In this document: positions 46,543-55,341 of the stretch, piece after piece
Numbering within the stretch: the stretch's first letter is position 1
How the letters are laid out: every line of letters begins with the position of its first letter
Source: Lentzea albidocapillata subsp. violacea
GTDB taxonomy: Bacteria > Actinomycetota > Actinomycetes > Mycobacteriales > Pseudonocardiaceae
Reading direction: 5' to 3'
Length of the DNA: 64,000 nucleotides
Assembly: GCF_900100275.1 (NCBI RefSeq)
Contig: NZ_FNET01000001.1
Coordinates: forward strand, 620,001-684,000
Notes under the pieces: generated by a model
Databases searched by the model: none
What the model was told of the DNA's origin: nothing
Seen by the model: only the letters and a program-made list of their open reading frames with translations
Position numbers and translations under genes: made by a program

Positions 46543-47399
46543 GCGAACTCTCCGATCACCTCGTCGGCGAAGCGCCGAAGTCCGTCCTTCTTGGCCTGCA
46601 GGCTGCCGTCGAAGCCGACGCCGTAGAACAGCCAGGGCACGACGATCGTGTCGGTCACGCCGATCTCGTCGAGCTGCTGGTAGCCGTCGAGCCCGAACCG
46701 GTCGATGCACACGGCCTGGATCTCGAACGGCCGCTCGAAGCAGCCGAGATCGGTGAGCTGGGCGATCACCGACTTCAGCTCCTCGAACTTGATCATCGCC
46801 GATGTCCAGCCGTCGCCGACGCGAGCGGCGCGCTTCAGCGCGGCCGGGGAGTGGCCACCGACGTAGAACGGCACCGGCGAAGTGGGTGCCGGCGACATCT
46901 GCAACCGGTCGAAGTCGAAGTAGTCGCCGTGGTACTCGACCATTCCGCCGGCGAGCACGAGCTTCAGCACGTCGATCATCTCGTCCACGCGCGCGCCGCG
47001 GTTCTTGAACGGGACGCCGCACCACTCGAACTCCTCCGGCGACCAGCCGAGGCCCACGCCGAAGCCGAACCGGTTGCCGGTCAGGTGCGCGACCGAGCCG
47101 ACCTGGCGGGCGAGCAGCAACGGGTTGCGGGAGCCCAGTTTCAGGACCTGCGTGTAGAAGCTGATCCGGGACGTCACCGCGCCCATCGCGGCGGCGGCGA
47201 CGAACGGGTCCACCCACGGGGTGTCGGCGTTCCACATGCGGGAGCCGTCCGGGGTGTACGGGTAGTCCGCGGAGACCTTCTCCGAGAAGAACAGGGAGTC
47301 CGGCAGCGCGATCGAGGCGTAGCCGCACTCCTCGGCGCACCGGGCCAACTCGGTCAGCTGGTCGAGCGGGCTCATGGCGATGCCCACGGTGAACTTCAC
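46539..47399 (-). CDS. Luciferase-like (LLM) F420/flavin-dependent oxidoreductase
   Basis: The 286-aa member of the bacterial luciferase-like family has YTQVLKLGSRNPLLLARQVGSVAHLTGNRFGFGVGLGWSPEEFEWCGVPFKNRGARVDEM, a family signature for F420-dependent N5,N10-methylene-H4MPT reductase relatives, and PFYVGGHSPAALKRAARVGDGW. The cofactor could be F420 or FMN. It lies between ltp3 and the KSI-like gene with four-base overlaps. The reaction in sterol side-chain breakdown is unknown. Confidence 0.8.
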   Translation of the reverse strand: MKFTVGIAMSPLDQLTELARCAEECGYASIALPDSLFFSEKVSADYPYTPDGSRMWNADTPWVDPFVAAAAMGAVTSRISFYTQVLKLGSRNPLLLARQVGSVAHLTGNRFGFGVGLGWSPEEFEWCGVPFKNRGARVDEMIDVLKLVLAGGMVEYHGDYFDFDRLQMSPAPTSPVPFYVGGHSPAALKRAARVGDGWTSAMIKFEELKSVIAQLTDLGCFERPFEIQAVCIDRFGLDGYQQLDEIGVTDTIVVPWLFYGVGFDGSLQAKKDGLRRFADEVIGEFA

Positions 47400-48541
47400 G
47401 GCTTCTCCGATCCGACGACCCACATGGCGAAGAACTGCGAACCACCGCCGTACGCGTGGCCCAGCGCGACCCGCGCGCCGTCGACCTGGTGCTCTCCCGC
47501 GGTGCCCATGACCTGCATGGCCGCTTCGGCGAAGCGCAGCAGACCGGAGGCGCCGATCGGGTTGGACGACAGCACGCCGCCGCTCGGGTTCACCGGCAGA
47601 CGGCCGCCGATCTCGGTCTCGCCGGCCTCGGTGAGCTTCCAGCCCTGCCCGATGTCGGTGAAACCGAGGTTCTCGAGCCACATCGGCTCGAACCACGAGA
47701 ACGGCACGTAGATCTCGGCGGCGTCCACTTCGGACAGCGGGTCGGTGATGCCCGCCTGCCTCCACAACGCCCTGGCGGCGTCCTGGCCCGCCCGCGGGTT
47801 GACCTGGTCGCGACCGGCGAACGTCGTGGGCTCGGTGCGCATCGCGGTCGCGCGGATCCAGGCTGCCTGGCCCGACGTCGGTTCCGAGGAGATGACGACC
47901 GCGCAGGCGCCGTCCGAGGACGGACACGTCTCGTCGTACCGGATCGGGTCCCACAGCATGGTGGACGCCTGCACCGACTCGACGGTGATGTCCGGTTGTT
48001 TCAGGTGCGCATAGGGATTGCGGGCACCGTTGCGACGGTCCTTGGCCGCGACCATCGCGCCGATGTGCTCGGGGGCGCTCGCCCGGCGGATGTAGGAACG
48101 CACGTGTGGCGCGAAGTAGCCGCCCGCGCCCGCGTGCACGGGCATGGTGAACGGCGTCGGCACGGACAGCGCCCACATCGCGTTCGACTCGGACTGCTTC
48201 TCGAACGCCACGGCCAAAACGCGGTCATGCACGCCGGACTGGACGAGTGAGGCCGCCACGTTGCCCGTGCTGCCGCCGACCGAACCGGCGGTGTGCACGC
48301 GCAGCAACGGTTTGCCGACCGCGCCCAGCGCGTCCGCGAGGAACAGTTCGGGCATCATCACGCCCTCGAACAGGTCCGGTGCCTTGCCGAGGACCACGGC
48401 GTCGATGTCGGACCAGTCCACGCCGGCGTCGGCCATCGCGCGGTCGATCGCCTCCCGGCACAGGCCGGCCATCGACACGTCGAGGCGCTTCGCGGCGTGG
48501 TGCGTCTGGCCGGTGCCGACCACTGCTGCCGGTCGCATCAC
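47396..48541 (-). CDS. ltp3: Thiolase-fold lipid-transfer/aldolase protein Ltp3-like
   Basis: The 381-aa SCP-x-type thiolase-like protein has VVGTGQTHHAAKRLDVSMAGLCREAID, HTAGSVGGSTGNVAASLVQ in place of the thiolase Cys motif, and PVNPSGGVLSSNPIGASGLLRFAEAAMQV. Lack of the nucleophile Cys argues for an aldolase rather than a thiolase. Ltp3 and Ltp4 of actinobacteria are linked to removal of C24-branched sterol side chains. The assignment to Ltp3 is by length and by order next to ltp4 and a DUF35 gene (Rv3523-Rv3521). The ATG overlaps the ltp4 stop. Confidence 0.82.
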   Translation of the reverse strand: MMRPAAVVGTGQTHHAAKRLDVSMAGLCREAIDRAMADAGVDWSDIDAVVLGKAPDLFEGVMMPELFLADALGAVGKPLLRVHTAGSVGGSTGNVAASLVQSGVHDRVLAVAFEKQSESNAMWALSVPTPFTMPVHAGAGGYFAPHVRSYIRRASAPEHIGAMVAAKDRRNGARNPYAHLKQPDITVESVQASTMLWDPIRYDETCPSSDGACAVVISSEPTSGQAAWIRATAMRTEPTTFAGRDQVNPRAGQDAARALWRQAGITDPLSEVDAAEIYVPFSWFEPMWLENLGFTDIGQGWKLTEAGETEIGGRLPVNPSGGVLSSNPIGASGLLRFAEAAMQVMGTAGEHQVDGARVALGHAYGGGSQFFAMWVVGSEKP

Positions 48542-49593
48542 TCACGCCCTTCCATCACGCAGACGAGGTTCTGCTGGAGCAACGGTCCGCTGGTGGCGTG
48601 CCCGAGAACCTTCTGAGCTGTGCCGTCGTGGATCCGGCGCGCGGCCTCGCCGATGCGCGCCAGCCCGGCCGCGAACATCGGGTTGCCCGCCAGCACGCCG
48701 CCGGACGGGTTCACGGTCACCTCGTCACCGAGCCCGAGTGCCTGGCGCAGCAGGATTTCCTGGTGGGTGAACGGCGCGTGCAGCTCCGCGACCTGCACGC
48801 CGCCGGCGCCCGCCGCTTTGCCTGCGGCCACGGCAGAGGGAGAGGTGGTCAGGTCGCGTGTGCCGAACGACGGCGAGTCGGTGCGGTGTTCGAAACCGGT
48901 GATCCACGCCGGACGTTCGCACAGCTCCCGCGCTTTGTCGCCTGCCGCCAGCACAATTGTCGCCGCGCCATCGGTGATCGGCGCGCAGTCGTGCCGCCGC
49001 AACGGATCCGCGACGTAGGGGAGGGCCAGCAGTTCGTCGGCGTCGACCTCGCCGGACAGCTGGGCGAGCGGGTTCGACAGGGCGGCGGAACGGCTCTGCG
49101 CGGCCACGGAGGCCATCGCGCGTTCGTCCCACAGGCCGTTCTCGATGCCCATTCGCGCCTGGATGCCCGCCAGGCCAAGAGAATCCGGCCACAGCGGTGT
49201 CACGAGGTACGGGTCTAGCTGCATCGCCATGACCCGGCGGAGCTGCCCGGCCGACGACTTGCCGAAGCCGTAGACCAGCGCGGTGTCGATCTCACCGCAG
49301 AGCAGCTTCACCCACGCCTCGTAGAGCGCCCAAGCGGCGTCCATCTCGACGTGCGACTCGGTGATCGGCGGGAAGGCGCCGATCGCGTCGACCGCCGAGA
49401 CGAACGAGAACGCGCGCCCGGCCAGGTAGTCCGAGGAGCCCGAGCACCAGAACCCGATGTCGGTCTTGGTGATCCCGAGCCCGCCGAGCACCTCGTGGAA
49501 GATCGGCACCAGCATCTCGACACCGTTGGTGGTGCCATCGGTCTCGCGCACGCAGGGCGTCTGCGCGAAGCCGACTACCGCAATGTCACGCAC
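48538..49593 (-). CDS. ltp4: Thiolase-fold lipid-transfer/aldolase protein Ltp4-like
   Basis: The 351-aa thiolase-like protein lacks the active Cys and has VVGFAQTPCVRETDGTTNGVEMLVPIFHEVLGGLG, EMDAAWALYEAWVKLLCGEIDTALVYG, and VNPSGGVLAGNPMFAAGLARIGEAA. It is shorter than Ltp3 and adjacent to it, as in Rv3522/Rv3523, so the two may form a heteromer with the DUF35 protein encoded just upstream. The GTG start has a GTGAGG site, 7 bp after the DUF35 stop. Confidence 0.82.
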   Translation of the reverse strand: MRDIAVVGFAQTPCVRETDGTTNGVEMLVPIFHEVLGGLGITKTDIGFWCSGSSDYLAGRAFSFVSAVDAIGAFPPITESHVEMDAAWALYEAWVKLLCGEIDTALVYGFGKSSAGQLRRVMAMQLDPYLVTPLWPDSLGLAGIQARMGIENGLWDERAMASVAAQSRSAALSNPLAQLSGEVDADELLALPYVADPLRRHDCAPITDGAATIVLAAGDKARELCERPAWITGFEHRTDSPSFGTRDLTTSPSAVAAGKAAGAGGVQVAELHAPFTHQEILLRQALGLGDEVTVNPSGGVLAGNPMFAAGLARIGEAARRIHDGTAQKVLGHATSGPLLQQNLVCVMEGRE

Positions 49594-49600
49594 GCGAGCC

Positions 49601-50545
49601 TCACAGGTGCTGGGAGTAGGAGTCGAACGGCGCGTCGGGCTCGCCGGACGGCTTGAAGTGGTCGATGTTCTGCATCGTGGGGCCCCACTCCTCGCGCGGC
49701 TTCCACACGGCCTCCACGCGCATGCCCATCCGGACGTCCTCGGGCGCGACGCCGAGCAGCAGGTGCAGGAACGGGATGTCGGCGCCGTCGAGCAGCACGT
49801 ACGCCGAGACGTAGGGCGGCGGGATGCGCTGGCCGAGGAACGGCACGTTGACCACGCAGTACGTCGTGATGGTGCCGTGGTCGGACAGCTCGATCTGGTC
49901 CGTCGTCGGCACGCCGTCCACGGGACAGGCCGGGCGCGGCGGGAAGTAGACCTTCTCGCACACCGGGCAGCGCTGGGCGATCAGCCTGCCTTCCATGAGA
50001 CCGCGCAGGAACGGGTCCTCGGTCGGTGACGCCGAGTGGGTGTAGTGCAGGTTCACCGGCGTCGTGACCATGGTGACGTCGTCGGCTTCCGTGGGCGGGT
50101 CGGCCGGCTCGTCGGAGATCTCGAAGCACTCGATGTCGGTGATCGCGCCGACGCGTTCGTTGCGCCACCTTGCGCGCACACGTGTTCCGGTCGCCATCCG
50201 ATCCGGCGAGCCGGCGTCGACGGCGTGCAGCAGTGAGGTGTCCGCGCCGTCGAGCTGGATGAGCGCCCACGCGAACGGCCGGTCGAGCGGCTGCCCTTCG
50301 AGGGGCTCGGGAATCCACGACCACCCGCGCACGACACCGGTCGCCGTCACGTCCACGAACTCGTGCAGACGTTCGGCGGTCACGGGGTCGTACTCGAGCG
50401 GCGGCACGTGCACACGCCCGTCGCTGCCACGGATCCCGGTCACCCTGCGGCGGCGGAGATCCGAGAGGAACCGGCCCAGCGTCGGGCCGAGGGAGCGCGT
50501 GTAGTCGAAGCCAACGTCGAGCGGAGCACTCAGCGGCCGAGTCAC
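49601..50545 (-). CDS. Tandem DUF35 (zinc ribbon/OB-fold) protein, aldolase partner
   Basis: The 314-aa protein has two OB-fold DUF35 units. The first (about 45-150) has no zinc ribbon. The second (about 180-290) has the CPVCEKVYFPPRPACPVDG ribbon, where the last Cys of the usual four is replaced (CPVD instead of CPEC). DUF35 proteins bind and activate thiolase-fold aldolases such as Ltp2, so this one likely serves Ltp3/Ltp4. It matches Rv3521 in position. The GTG follows a KstR-like box; it heads a five-gene operon. Confidence 0.82.
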   Translation of the reverse strand: MTRPLSAPLDVGFDYTRSLGPTLGRFLSDLRRRRVTGIRGSDGRVHVPPLEYDPVTAERLHEFVDVTATGVVRGWSWIPEPLEGQPLDRPFAWALIQLDGADTSLLHAVDAGSPDRMATGTRVRARWRNERVGAITDIECFEISDEPADPPTEADDVTMVTTPVNLHYTHSASPTEDPFLRGLMEGRLIAQRCPVCEKVYFPPRPACPVDGVPTTDQIELSDHGTITTYCVVNVPFLGQRIPPPYVSAYVLLDGADIPFLHLLLGVAPEDVRMGMRVEAVWKPREEWGPTMQNIDHFKPSGEPDAPFDSYSQHL

Positions 50546-50554
50546 AGATCAAAG

Positions 50555-50568
50555 TGAAACAGGTTCTC
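50555..50568. promoter_or_regulatory. KstR-like box between DUF35 and F420 oxidoreductase genes
   Basis: TGAAACAGGTTCTC matches the KstR operator except for its last base. It lies centrally in the 45-bp divergent gap and may control both directions. Confidence 0.72.
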
Positions 50569-50590
50569 GAAATGGTGGCAAGATGGGTGC

Positions 50591-51619
50591 ATGAAGCTCG
50601 GTCTGCAGCTCGGGTACTGGGGCGCCGGTCCGCCTCAGAACGCCGCCGAACTCGTGGCGGCGGCGGAGGAGTTCGGCTTCGACGCGGTGTTCGCCGCCGA
50701 GGCGTGGGGCTCGGACGCGTTCACACCCTTGGCGTGGTGGGGTTCCGGGACTTCGCGCGTGCGGCTCGGTACGTCCGTCGTGCAGATGTCGGCCCGTACG
50801 CCGGCTGCCTGCGCGATGCACGCGCTGACCTTGGACCACCTCTCCGGCGGGCGATTCGTGCTCGGTCTGGGTGTGTCCGGCCCGCAGGTCGTGGAGGGCT
50901 GGTACGGACGGCCGTTCGCGAAACCCCTGGCCAGGACCAGGGAGTACGTGTCGATCCTGCGGCAGGTGATGGCCCGCGAAGCGCCCGTGCGCAACGACGG
51001 CCCGCACTACCCGTTGCCCTATCAGGGACCCGGCGCTCTGGGGCTCGGCAAACCCCTCAAGCCCATCACCCACCCGCTGCGCGCTGACCTGCCCATTTGG
51101 CTCGGTGCGGAGGGTCCGAAGAACGTCGCGCTGACGTCGGAGATCGCGGACGGGTGGCTCGCCATCTACTACGCGCCCCGGCTTGCCGGCATGTACGACG
51201 AGTGGTTGGACGAGGGGTTCGCCAAGTCAGGCCGTAGCAGGGAGAACTTCGAGGTCGCGGCCACCTGCCAGGTCGTCGTGACGGATGATCCGGCCTCGGT
51301 CAGGGCGATGCTGAAACCGTTCGTCGCTTTGTACATCGGCGGAATGGGCGCGCCTGGCATGAACTTCCACGCGGAGGTGTTCACCCGCATGGGATACGGC
51401 GAGGTCGTCGAGGACGTCGGCAGGCTCTTCCAGGCCGGGCGCAAGGACGAGGCGGCACAGGTGGTCCCGGACGAGCTGGTGGCCGAGATCAGCATCGTCG
51501 GCAACGCCGAGCACGTGCGCGACGAGGTTCGCCGGTGGGAGAAGGCCGGCGTCACAACGCTGCTCGTCGGATGCCGCGACGTTGCCTCGATCAAGGCCTT
51601 GTCGGAGGCTTGTCAGTAG
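50591..51619 (+). CDS. F420-dependent LLM oxidoreductase (Rv3520c-like)
   Basis: The 342-aa luciferase-like protein starts MKLGLQLGYWGAGPPQNAAELVAAAEEFGFD and continues AEAWGSDAFTPLAWWGS, LDHLSGGRFVLGLGVSGPQVVEGWYGRPFAKPLARTREYV, nearly the pattern of Rv3520c. That protein belongs to the KstR regulon; its reaction in sterol catabolism is not established. Coenzyme F420 is the expected cofactor. It is divergent from the ltp3/ltp4 operon in the same arrangement of neighbours as in M. tuberculosis, and is followed by a KstR box. Confidence 0.85.
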   Translation: MKLGLQLGYWGAGPPQNAAELVAAAEEFGFDAVFAAEAWGSDAFTPLAWWGSGTSRVRLGTSVVQMSARTPAACAMHALTLDHLSGGRFVLGLGVSGPQVVEGWYGRPFAKPLARTREYVSILRQVMAREAPVRNDGPHYPLPYQGPGALGLGKPLKPITHPLRADLPIWLGAEGPKNVALTSEIADGWLAIYYAPRLAGMYDEWLDEGFAKSGRSRENFEVAATCQVVVTDDPASVRAMLKPFVALYIGGMGAPGMNFHAEVFTRMGYGEVVEDVGRLFQAGRKDEAAQVVPDELVAEISIVGNAEHVRDEVRRWEKAGVTTLLVGCRDVASIKALSEACQ

Positions 51620-51620
51620 G

Positions 51621-51634
51621 TGAAACGCGTTCTA
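51621..51634. promoter_or_regulatory. KstR box upstream of the acyl-CoA ligase operon
   Basis: TGAAACGCGTTCTA matches TNNAACNNGTTNNA at all fixed positions. It begins 2 bp after the stop of the F420 oxidoreductase gene and ends 10 bp before the ligase GTG, marking a separate promoter rather than read-through only. Confidence 0.85.
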
Positions 51635-51644
51635 CTTTGAGGGT

Positions 51645-53156
51645 GTGGTCACAGGACTCTGGAACATCGCTGCCGATCAGCCGGACCTGACCGCGCTGGT
51701 CGATCCGAGTGGTCGAGAGATCACCTACTCGGAGCTCGCGGGCACCGCGAACCGCTACGGACGCGGGTTCCGGGCCCTGGGGCTCGAACCCGGCGACAGC
51801 ATCGTGCTGATGCTGCCCAACAGCGCCGACCTGGTGGCGGTGTACTTCGCCGCCTACCAGACCGGCCTCTACGTCGTGATGGCCAACTGGCACCTCACCG
51901 GGGCCGAGGTCGCGTACCTCCTGCAGGACAGCGGTGCCAAGGCTTTCGTCACCCACGAACGGTTCGCCGCGGCGGCCGTCGAAGCCGCGGCGGGCCTTCC
52001 GTCCGAGGCGCGGTTCGCCGTCGGTGAGATCGCGGACTTCACGCCGCTGGCGAAGCTCGGCGAGGGCGAGGAAGGCAGGCCCGACGGCCGCACCGCGGGG
52101 TCTCCGATGCTCTACACCTCCGGCACGACCGGCCGGCCCAAGGGTGTGCGCAGGCCGTTGACCGGTGCCGACCCGGACGTCGTGCCGCCGTCCGCCGCCT
52201 GGTTCTTCGGCATCTTCGGCATCAAGCCGCACGACGGGCACGTGCACCTGTGCGGGTCGCCGCTCTACCACACCGCGGTGCTCAACTTCGTCGTCATCTC
52301 GATCCAGCTCGGCCACACCACCGTGCTCATGGACCACTGGGCGCCGGAGGACATGCTGCGGCTGATCGAACGGCACAAGGTCACCCACAGCCACATGGTG
52401 CCGACCCAGTTCCACCGGTTGCTGGCTCTGCCGGACGACGTGAAAGCCAAGTACGACATGGGTTCGCTGCGTGCGATGATCCACGGCGCGGCGCCGTGCC
52501 CGCTGGAGGTCAAGCGCCGCATGCTCGACTGGTGGGGGCCGGTCGTGATCGAGTACTACGCGGCCACCGAGGGCGGTGGCACCGCGATCACCGCTCAGGA
52601 GTGGCTGCGCAAGCCGGGATCGGTCGGTCTGCCGTGGCCGACGTCCGAGATCAGGATCCTGGGCGAGGACGGCACCGAGCTGCCCGTCGGCGAGCAGGGC
52701 CTGGTCTACATGCGGATGGGCGACGCGACGTTCGAGTACCACAAGGACGCGGAGAAGACCCGGGCCGCACGCGTCGGCAAGCTGTTCACGTTGCAGGACA
52801 TCGGCTATCTGGACGAGGACGGCTACCTGTTCCTGTGCGACCGCAAGAACGACATGATCATCTCCGGCGGTGTGAACATCTACCCGGCGGAGATCGAGGG
52901 CGAGCTGATCTGCCACCCCAAGGTCGCGGACGTGGCGGTGTTCGGCGTGCCGCATCCGGACTGGGGTGAGGCGATCAAGGCCGTGGTGCAGCCTGCGGAC
53001 GGGATCGAGGTTTCCGAGGAACTGACCGAGGAACTGCTGGAGTTCGCGCGGACCCGTCTCGCGAAGTTCAAGCTGCCACGGACGATCGAGTATCTCGCCG
53101 AACTTCCGCGCGACCCGAACGGCAAGCTGTACAAGCGGAAGCTGCGCGATGCGTGA
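51645..53156 (+). CDS. Acyl-CoA synthetase (ANL superfamily) of the KstR regulon
   Basis: The 503-aa ligase has the P-loop MLYTSGTTGRPKGVRRPL (about 155-172), EYYAATEGGGTAIT, and the C-terminal DIGYLDEDGYLFLCDRKNDMIISGGVNIYPAEIE plus the catalytic Lys in NGKLYKRKL. It should activate a steroid carboxylate; which one is not clear. It differs from FadD3 and FadD19 in this window and does not resemble FadD17. A perfect KstR box lies upstream. It is first of a three-gene run with a PPOX protein and an exported KstD, overlapping the former by 8 bp. Confidence 0.83.
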   Translation: MVTGLWNIAADQPDLTALVDPSGREITYSELAGTANRYGRGFRALGLEPGDSIVLMLPNSADLVAVYFAAYQTGLYVVMANWHLTGAEVAYLLQDSGAKAFVTHERFAAAAVEAAAGLPSEARFAVGEIADFTPLAKLGEGEEGRPDGRTAGSPMLYTSGTTGRPKGVRRPLTGADPDVVPPSAAWFFGIFGIKPHDGHVHLCGSPLYHTAVLNFVVISIQLGHTTVLMDHWAPEDMLRLIERHKVTHSHMVPTQFHRLLALPDDVKAKYDMGSLRAMIHGAAPCPLEVKRRMLDWWGPVVIEYYAATEGGGTAITAQEWLRKPGSVGLPWPTSEIRILGEDGTELPVGEQGLVYMRMGDATFEYHKDAEKTRAARVGKLFTLQDIGYLDEDGYLFLCDRKNDMIISGGVNIYPAEIEGELICHPKVADVAVFGVPHPDWGEAIKAVVQPADGIEVSEELTEELLEFARTRLAKFKLPRTIEYLAELPRDPNGKLYKRKLRDA

Positions 53157-53604
53157 CGCGATCAGGATGACGGCCGCCGAGGTCGAGACCTTCCTCCAGG
53201 GCCAGAAGACGTTGATCGTCGCCACCATCGGCCGCAACGGCCTTCCGCACCTCGCGCCGATGTGGTTCGCGTGGGTGGACGGCGAGCTCGTGTTCTGCAC
53301 GGACCGCAAGTCGCAGAAGATCCTGAACCTGCAACGCGATCCGCGCTGCAGCGTGCTGGCTGAGGCGGGGGAGAGCTACGACCAGCTGCGCGGCGTGCAC
53401 ATGGAGGGCGTCACCGAGTTCACCCCGGACCTCGGCCGGGTCGTGGACGCCGTGGTGGAGCGCAACTTCGGTGAGGTCGGGGACGATCCCGAAGCCCGCG
53501 AAGCCCTGCGCAAGGCGATGTCGAGGCGCGTCGCCGTGATCTTCCGTCCGACCAAGATCGCCAGCTGGGACCACCGGAAGACGATGTCTGGAGTGAACCC
53601 GTGA
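53149..53604 (+). CDS. PPOX-class (F420/flavin split-barrel) protein
   Basis: The 151-aa split-beta-barrel protein of the pyridoxamine 5'-phosphate oxidase superfamily has LIVATIGRNGLPHLAPMWFAWVDGELVFCTDRKSQKILNLQRDPRCSVL, a pattern shared with F420-dependent (FDOR-B) reductases. It may reduce an enone or bind F420; the substrate is unknown. It lies between the ligase and the second kstD with short overlaps (8 and 4 bp), so joint function with the dehydrogenase is plausible. Confidence 0.78.
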   Translation: MRDAIRMTAAEVETFLQGQKTLIVATIGRNGLPHLAPMWFAWVDGELVFCTDRKSQKILNLQRDPRCSVLAEAGESYDQLRGVHMEGVTEFTPDLGRVVDAVVERNFGEVGDDPEAREALRKAMSRRVAVIFRPTKIASWDHRKTMSGVNP

Positions 53605-55307
53605 ACCTGAACCGCCGTCAGGTGCTCGCCGGAGCCGGTCTCGCGCTGGCGTCCGGACTGGTCAGGCCCGCCACCGCCTCCGCCGATCTCGGCGAGTTCG
53701 ACGTCGTGGTGGTCGGCGCGGGCGCGGCGGGCATGACCGCCGCGCTGACCGCCGCCAAACGCGGCCTGAGCTGCGTGGTCGTGGAGAAGGCGCCGACCTA
53801 CGGTGGCTCGGCCGCTCGCTCGGGCGCGGGCATCTGGATCCCCAACAACGAGGTGATCCTGGCGGCGGGCGTTCCGGACACACCCGCGAAGGCCGCGCAG
53901 TACCTGGCGGCGGTCGTCGGCGACATCCCGCTCGTGCGGCAGCAGGCCTACCTGACGCACGGGCCGCAGATGATCTCGTTCGTCATGCGCAACAGCCCGC
54001 TGCGCTTCCGGCACATGGACGGCTACAGCGACTACTACCCGGAGTACCCCGGCGGCATCGTGAAGGGCCGTTCGATCGAGCCGGAGATGCTCGACGGCCG
54101 GGTCCTCGGCGCCGAACTGGCGAACCTGAACGCCCCCTACCTGGCCACACCGGCCGGCATGGTGATCTACGGCGCGGACTACAAGTGGCTCGCGCTGGCC
54201 CTCGTCAACGCGAAGGGCGCGGCGACCGCGGCCGCTGCCCTGGCGCGCGGCACCGCGGCCGCCCTGGCCGGGCAGAAGCCGCTGACCATGGGCCAGGCAC
54301 TGGCCGGTGGTCTGCGGGCCGGTCTGCTGCAGTCGAACGTCCCGGTGTGGCTGAACACCGGTCTGGCAGACCTGATCGTGGAGAACGGCGCCGTCAAGGG
54401 AGTGCTGACCTCGCGGGGTGCCGTGCGCGCACGACGTGGCGTGATCATGGGTTCCGGCGGCTTCGAACACAACGCGGCGATGCGCGCCCAGTACCAGCGC
54501 CAGCCGATCGGTACTCAGTGGACGGTCGGCGCGAAGGAGAACACCGGCGACGGCCACCGCGCGGGCCAGCGGGCGGGCGCGGCGCTCGACCTGATGGACG
54601 ACGCCTGGTGGGGCCCGGCGATCCCGGTGCCCGGCACCCCGTACTTCTGCCTCGCCGAACGCACGCTGCCCGGCGGCCTGATGATCAACGCGGCCGGCCG
54701 CCGCTTCGTCAACGAGGCCGCGCCCTACAGCGACGTCGTGCACGTCATGTACGACAAGAACCCGGTAGACCCGTGCATCCCGGCCTGGCTCGTCGTCGAC
54801 CAGAACTACCGCAACAGGTACCTCTTCGCCGACGTGGCACCGACCCTGCCGCTGCCGGACGGCTGGTACCAGTCCGGCGCCGTGGTGAGGAACTGGTCCC
54901 TCGACGGCCTGGCCTCGGCCATCGGCGTCCCCGGCGCGAACCTCAAATCGACCGTCAGCCGGTTCAACAACCAGGCCCTGAGCGGTCGCGACCCCGACTT
55001 CAAGCGCGGCGACAGCGCGTACGACCACTACTACACCGACCCGGCCGTCTTCCCGAACTCGTGCCTCGCCCCGCTGTGGGCGCCGCCGTTCTACGCCTTC
55101 AAGATCGTGCCAGGCGACCTCGGCACCAAGGGCGGTCTCGTGACGGATGCGCGGGCCCGTGTGCTGCGGCCGGACGGCTCGGTGATCCCCGGGCTGTACG
55201 CGGCGGGCAACGTCAGTTCGGCCGTGATGGGGCGGAGTTATGCCGGGGCGGGGTCGACGATCGGGCCCGCCATGACGTTCGGGTACATCGCGGCCAACGA
55301 CGTGTAG
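53601..55307 (+). CDS. Second 3-ketosteroid delta1-dehydrogenase, with Tat-like signal peptide
   Basis: The 568-aa KstD homolog carries an N-terminal leader LNRRQVLAGAGLALASGLVRPATASA with twin arginines, a hydrophobic core and an A-x-A type end, then the FAD motif VVGAGAAGMTAAL. The catalytic segments GYSDYYPEYPGG, NEAAPYSD and RSYAGAGSTIG are present, so the delta1-dehydrogenase tyrosines appear intact. A folded flavoprotein with a twin-arginine leader would leave by the Tat route, putting ketosteroid oxidation at or outside the membrane. Alternatively the leader could be a membrane anchor. The ATG overlaps the PPOX gene stop. It is 45 residues longer than the cytoplasmic KstD. Confidence 0.85.
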   Translation: MNLNRRQVLAGAGLALASGLVRPATASADLGEFDVVVVGAGAAGMTAALTAAKRGLSCVVVEKAPTYGGSAARSGAGIWIPNNEVILAAGVPDTPAKAAQYLAAVVGDIPLVRQQAYLTHGPQMISFVMRNSPLRFRHMDGYSDYYPEYPGGIVKGRSIEPEMLDGRVLGAELANLNAPYLATPAGMVIYGADYKWLALALVNAKGAATAAAALARGTAAALAGQKPLTMGQALAGGLRAGLLQSNVPVWLNTGLADLIVENGAVKGVLTSRGAVRARRGVIMGSGGFEHNAAMRAQYQRQPIGTQWTVGAKENTGDGHRAGQRAGAALDLMDDAWWGPAIPVPGTPYFCLAERTLPGGLMINAAGRRFVNEAAPYSDVVHVMYDKNPVDPCIPAWLVVDQNYRNRYLFADVAPTLPLPDGWYQSGAVVRNWSLDGLASAIGVPGANLKSTVSRFNNQALSGRDPDFKRGDSAYDHYYTDPAVFPNSCLAPLWAPPFYAFKIVPGDLGTKGGLVTDARARVLRPDGSVIPGLYAAGNVSSAVMGRSYAGAGSTIGPAMTFGYIAANDV

Positions 55308-55341
55308 GGACAGCGGCAGAGGAGGTCCCAAGCCCAGAAGG

